A stretch of 64,000 bases of DNA from Brachionus plicatilis (taxonomy: Eukaryota; Rotifera; Eurotatoria; Ploima; Brachionidae). Each line of letters begins with the position of its first letter. The first letter of the stretch is position 1. Under the pieces are notes generated by a model, which made no database searches, was not told the DNA's origin, and saw only the letters and a program-made list of their open reading frames with translations. The stretch is from positions 1,573,129 through 1,637,128 of the forward strand of contig QEOQ01000508.1 of the NCBI GenBank assembly GCA_010279815.1, read 5' to 3'. Positions 60,301 to 64,000 of this stretch are shown here, piece after piece. Made by a program: the position numbers and the translations under genes.

Positions 60301-60925
60301 GGGTCTACCTTTTCAACACAAAAAAATAACCATTCAACACAATTTCAAAACGCTCAGCACAAAATGATTTCTTCTCAACACAAAAATCGAAATTTGAAAA
60401 AAAATACTTTTGGCACAAAAATTAATGGCTTGATGAGAAAATTTTAAAAAAATTTATTCAAGAACAGTTATAAAGTTGAGCTTAACTGTAAGAAATGTTC
60501 TTGCAAGTTTTTCACTAGATTAGAATATTGTACACATTTATTGGCATTAAAAGAATTTTTTAAAAAAAAAGACCAATTTGTCAATAAACCTAAAAGAGGT
60601 AGAGCAAAAAATGCGGGAAAATGGTTTTCTAGAGACTAATTTTTTTAATTTCTTTTCTTTAAGCTTCGAAATTTGCTTTATTTACCTAATTTCCACTTAT
60701 AAATATCATTAAATAAAATTTAAAATTAAAAAAAAATTAATTTTTTTATAAATATTTTTGTGTTGAAAAAAAATTTCCTTTAAGAATTATTTTCAAACAC
60801 AATTTTTTTGTGTTAAACGTTTTTTTTTTTAAACATAATTTTTTGTGCTGAGAAGAAATCGAATTGTGTTGAATGTTTTTTTCATTGTGCTAATCAGAAA
60901 TTGATTGTGCTGAAATAATATTACC
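60301..60925 (+). mobile_element. MULE-like transposon relic
   Basis: It is flanked by a 9-bp duplication AACAATAAG (60292-60300 and 60926-60934), the size used by Mutator-like elements. The ends are inverted and rich in CAACACAA/CAGCACAA motifs. The left end begins GGGTCTACCTTTTCAACACA, and the right end in reverse begins GGTAATATTATTTCAGCACA. The interior encodes a SWIM zinc finger. Most of the transposase is missing. Confidence 0.7.
60454..60639 (+). pseudogene. MULE transposase C-terminal scrap with SWIM zinc finger
   Basis: The frame reads LFKNSYKVELNCKKCSCKFF, then TRLEYCTHLLALKEFF, then KPKRGRAKNAGKWFSRD and TAA. C-x-C...C-x-H is the SWIM finger found near the C-terminus of MULE transposases, and a KRGR-K-AG tail is common there. 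It is open for 61 codons with an upstream in-frame stop at 60445. Confidence 0.75.
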
Positions 60926-63900
60926 AACAATAAGATCATTGATAAAGGATGGATAAATTTTGTTATCTTCTTTAATTTATTAACTCAGAATAACTTATTT
61001 TTTTAAATTTAACTTCAATCAAACTTTTATTGCTCACCCTTCATCTGCCATTAATTCCTTCTTCTTCTTTGACGTCATTTAGATACGAGATAATTTTTTT
61101 CATCTTTAATCCAAAATTTAAGATTAAAAAAAAATTATACAAATATTATTAAACAAAACAAAAAAGTAAAACTAGGAGCCTTGAAAAAATTTTTTTTTTT
61201 TTATTTTCAAAAAAAAACTTTCTATATTTCTACTTTATAAACAATAATTTTTTTTAGTTTTTTCTTTTTTCACAAACATATTTAACCTAAAAAAAAAATA
61301 ATAAAAAGTAAATCAATTAATAAAAGAATCAAGAAAAATTTTTAATTTTTTTTTAATCACATTTCTATCTAATTTACTATAAGATCCTTTAAATAAATAA
61401 AATTTTCAAAACAAAAAGTGTTTAAATTAAATATCATAGAATATAATTGCTAATTTATTTATTAATTTTAAAACAAAAATAAAACCATACTTAAAAAACC
61501 CTTTATTAATCCCACTCAAAATTGTAAAAGTATATGTCCAATTATTCATTAAACTTATAATCTTTCCTCATTGTCTATAAACAAATAGTTCGCATGCCCT
61601 AGGCATAAACTTAATGGATTATGATTAAACATCCGGATAAACCACACGGAAGCTACCCTCTATTCTTTTCTTCGCAATTCCACTAAATTATTAATCTAAA
61701 AAAATGCTGATTTATTTGATAAAAAAAAGGAAAAAATTCTCAAAATCAGACATAAATCGACCAAGTTGAATCAAAGCACAATCGATTGACCAAATGAATT
61801 AAATGCAAATCCGCTCCAATTTCCATAAATTCTGAAAAAAATCTTCATTTCAGGCAAAGGAAAACCGGTTTAAATAGGCAAAATTGGCTCTCAATTTGAA
61901 GACTGATCAAAAGATGAATAAATTGCTCAAGTTTTCAATGAGCTCTATCGAACTGTTCACTCGTCTAGAAATTCTTAGACCAGATTTTGGAATAGCTCAA
62001 TTGAACGCTAATTTAAATTAAAAGTTTTATGACCTGAAACACTTATTAGTAGTAGACTTATTGGAATTCGAGCTAAAAAATATTTACACAGTAAGAAATT
62101 ATACGCGCTAATTACCGAGTTCTTAATCGAATTTGCATTCAATAAATGATCGGATGCATATTTCGAATGTTTCACTTCAAGTGCAATTTAAGAAGAGCGC
62201 CGAGCGAAATTTAAGAGCTTATTTTTCTAATTAAAGACCCATTCTACTTGCACTCTTTTAAATAGTTTCTCTCTGGTGGCTCTAAGTTTTATCAATTAAT
62301 CGATTGACACCAAGTGACAGCAAGCAATCTCAAAATTGCTCATGGAGCATTTTAAAGTGATAAATCAATTGGTGTCGCTAGTGCTCGACCAAATAGTCAG
62401 CTCATACTTTCTACTTTTTTTTTTCTAATAAGGTCAATAGAAATTAAGATTTGGATTGAAATAAGATTTCAATAAAATTTCAAATTGTGTTTATGAATCA
62501 AAACAAATGAATGGCTAATTTTTCACTAATGTTGAATCTAACCTAGATTGTTTTGCTCACTTTGCAGCCATCTACGGGTCCATCACTCACATGTTTTCAA
62601 TTGTTCACCTCGCTTAATTATTAGCACGCCGCAGCCTTAGGTTGTTAGTTTGTGAAACAAATATTTTTCATAAATTATTGTTAATCATTAATGTTTTTTT
62701 TTCTCGGTCAAGTAACGTTGGTTTTAGAGAAAAAAAAAAGCTTTTGTTTTGGTTTTCATGTCATTATTTTTAGATTCATGAAAATTTATGAGATTAAAAG
62801 TGATATTAAAAATTAACCTTTAAAATTGCTTATTTTTTTGTTTTGAAATTTTTATTGATCACATTAATCTTTTTCAGAGGATGAATATTTGATCAAGTCT
62901 TAGGTTTTGTTTTCTATTTTCGATTTAAATTAGGAGTTGGATATATTCAAAGAGATAAATGGCTCCCCACAATTAAAAAATTATTTCCCACAAACCAAAA
63001 ACTTTTTAACACAAATCACTACTAAGCACAATTTTTTTGTGCCGAATTCAAAAAAATTTTTACATAATAAAACAAATAAATGGTTAACACAATTTTTTTA
63101 TGGTGAAAAAAAATTTAATAAATATGTTATATAATTTATTCAAATAGTGTTTATAAAAATATATAAAAAAAAATTAAATATTAATAAAATAATTAAATTA
63201 AAATCTATTTTAAGGAAAACCAATTTCCAGCTAATTTTGGGACGGCCTTTTTTTAGGTTTATTATCAAATTCGTCGGATTCTCATATAATATTGTCTCTG
63301 CATCATTCAATGAATTGTCATTGTTTTTTCTTTTTCTCTATATTTTTTTTGATTTTTTAATTTCCAAAAATTCGAGATTTTTTTTTATTACGTAAAATCA
63401 AAGCAGAGTTGTTTAAAAGTCACAAGTCTTAAGTCAAGTCAAAGTCTTGATAATGTTGGAAAAAATTTAAAAAGTACAAGTCTTGACTTTGTAACTTTAA
63501 AGTTTTTATAAATTTATTTAAAGAAATTAATTATTGATTAAGAAATATTATTAAATAAAAAATATTTTCATTTCATATACTTATTTCATTTCATATATTT
63601 TATTAAAATAAAGTAATTAAGAATTTTAGGAATTTTTTATTTTATTCGTTTTGTATTCAAAAAAAAAATTTTAATATTTCGTAATTCTAAATGAAATTTA
63701 TTCGTAAAAATTTATTTTTAATTATGTCCCATTTTAATTATGTCCCATTTTAATTATGTCCTCATTTTTCTTCAGAACGGATGGGATGATATAATCGATC
63801 TTTTACTGTTCTTCTATTTTATTCTTTTATTTAAAAATTTATTTATTCCATTGTGTTTTAAAAACAAATTTTAAATTTTAACAGTTCATAAAAAGTTCTT

Positions 63901-64000
63901 ATACAACGGTCAAATAGTTAATTAACAATTAACAACCTAGTGTTAATTTACACACATTTTATTATCTTCCATGACTTCACAAACATAATTTTCTGTATAG
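60926..64000. other. Intergenic to window end; no gene seen
   Basis: About 61560-62650 has fewer homopolymers and more complex sequence than its surroundings but no open frame, so it may be regulatory. About 62955-63100 repeats the AACACAA-type motifs of the MULE ends. The frames at 62937-63134 and 63147-63395 appear to be chance. The sequence ATTATGTCCCATTTTA repeats in tandem at 63721-63765. Confidence 0.45.
63404..63490. repeat. CAGAGTTG MITE end (partial copy)
   Basis: CAGAGTTGTTTAAAAGTCAC followed by AAGTC matches the left end of the element at 46559. An inverted AAGTCTTGACTTTG lies about 65 bp further on. The right end is not found, so the copy is truncated or diverged. Confidence 0.55.

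Noticed and set aside
62937..63395. Two small plus-strand frames near the window end
   Set aside because: They are low-complexity Lys/Asn/Phe sequences overlapping MULE-end-like motifs.

Overview
The window is AT-rich eukaryotic DNA. It has spliced genes with mostly short GT-AG introns of about 45-80 nt, plus a few multi-kilobase ones, and many decayed transposons. The gene set is metazoan: a B56-type PP2A subunit, the mitoribosomal protein PTCD3/mS39, HSBP1, HSPBP1, GCSH, cilium or centrosome coiled-coil proteins, and an ARM-TIR-SAM protein. Base composition, short introns and the TIR architecture would suit a small invertebrate such as a rotifer or another spiralian. That placement is an inference. 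Two assembly gaps are present (27617-27723 and 44824-45522).

Layout: 1-3495 holds the probable last exons of an unidentified plus-strand gene, split by a foldback repeat. 6779-9163 (minus) is an eight-exon ARM-TIR-SAM protein. 12911-14201 is a pogo/Tigger-like transposon carrying a second, palindromic element. 15600-16063 (plus) is HSBP1, with a U12-type AT-AC intron and a duplicated second exon. 17869-19167 (plus) is a single-exon TSNAXIP1-like coiled-coil protein. 19883-19955 (minus) is tRNA-Lys(UUU). 21031-22280 is a hAT element with intact ends and a decayed BED-finger transposase. 22544-23422 (plus) is HSPBP1. 25102-30765 (minus) is a CCDC191-like protein with Sfi1-like F..W motifs, and its large intron hosts a LINE relic. 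32285-35089 (minus) is PTCD3, and 35239-35767 (minus) is GCSH, only 149 bp away. 37587-44823 (minus) is PPP2R5 (B56), with probable 5' exons at 55553-55781. 57985-59556 (minus) is a membrane protein of purple-acid-phosphatase ancestry with no metal ligands left. 60301-60925 is a MULE relic with a SWIM finger. The rest is AT-rich DNA with MITEs, LINE tails and unassigned repeats.

Functional themes: GCSH and PTCD3 are both mitochondrial and lie in close tandem. HSBP1 (HSF1 regulator) and HSPBP1 (Hsp70 nucleotide-exchange factor) both act in the heat-shock response and are about 7 kb apart. The CCDC191-like and TSNAXIP1-like proteins point to centrosome or cilium biology.

The most unusual signal is at HSBP1. 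One AT-AC donor faces two AC acceptors, each with its own U12 branch motif, and each leads to a different in-frame ending of the HSBP1 coiled coil. Exon structures were derived by hand from splice motifs, phase and family similarity. No alignment or expression data were available.
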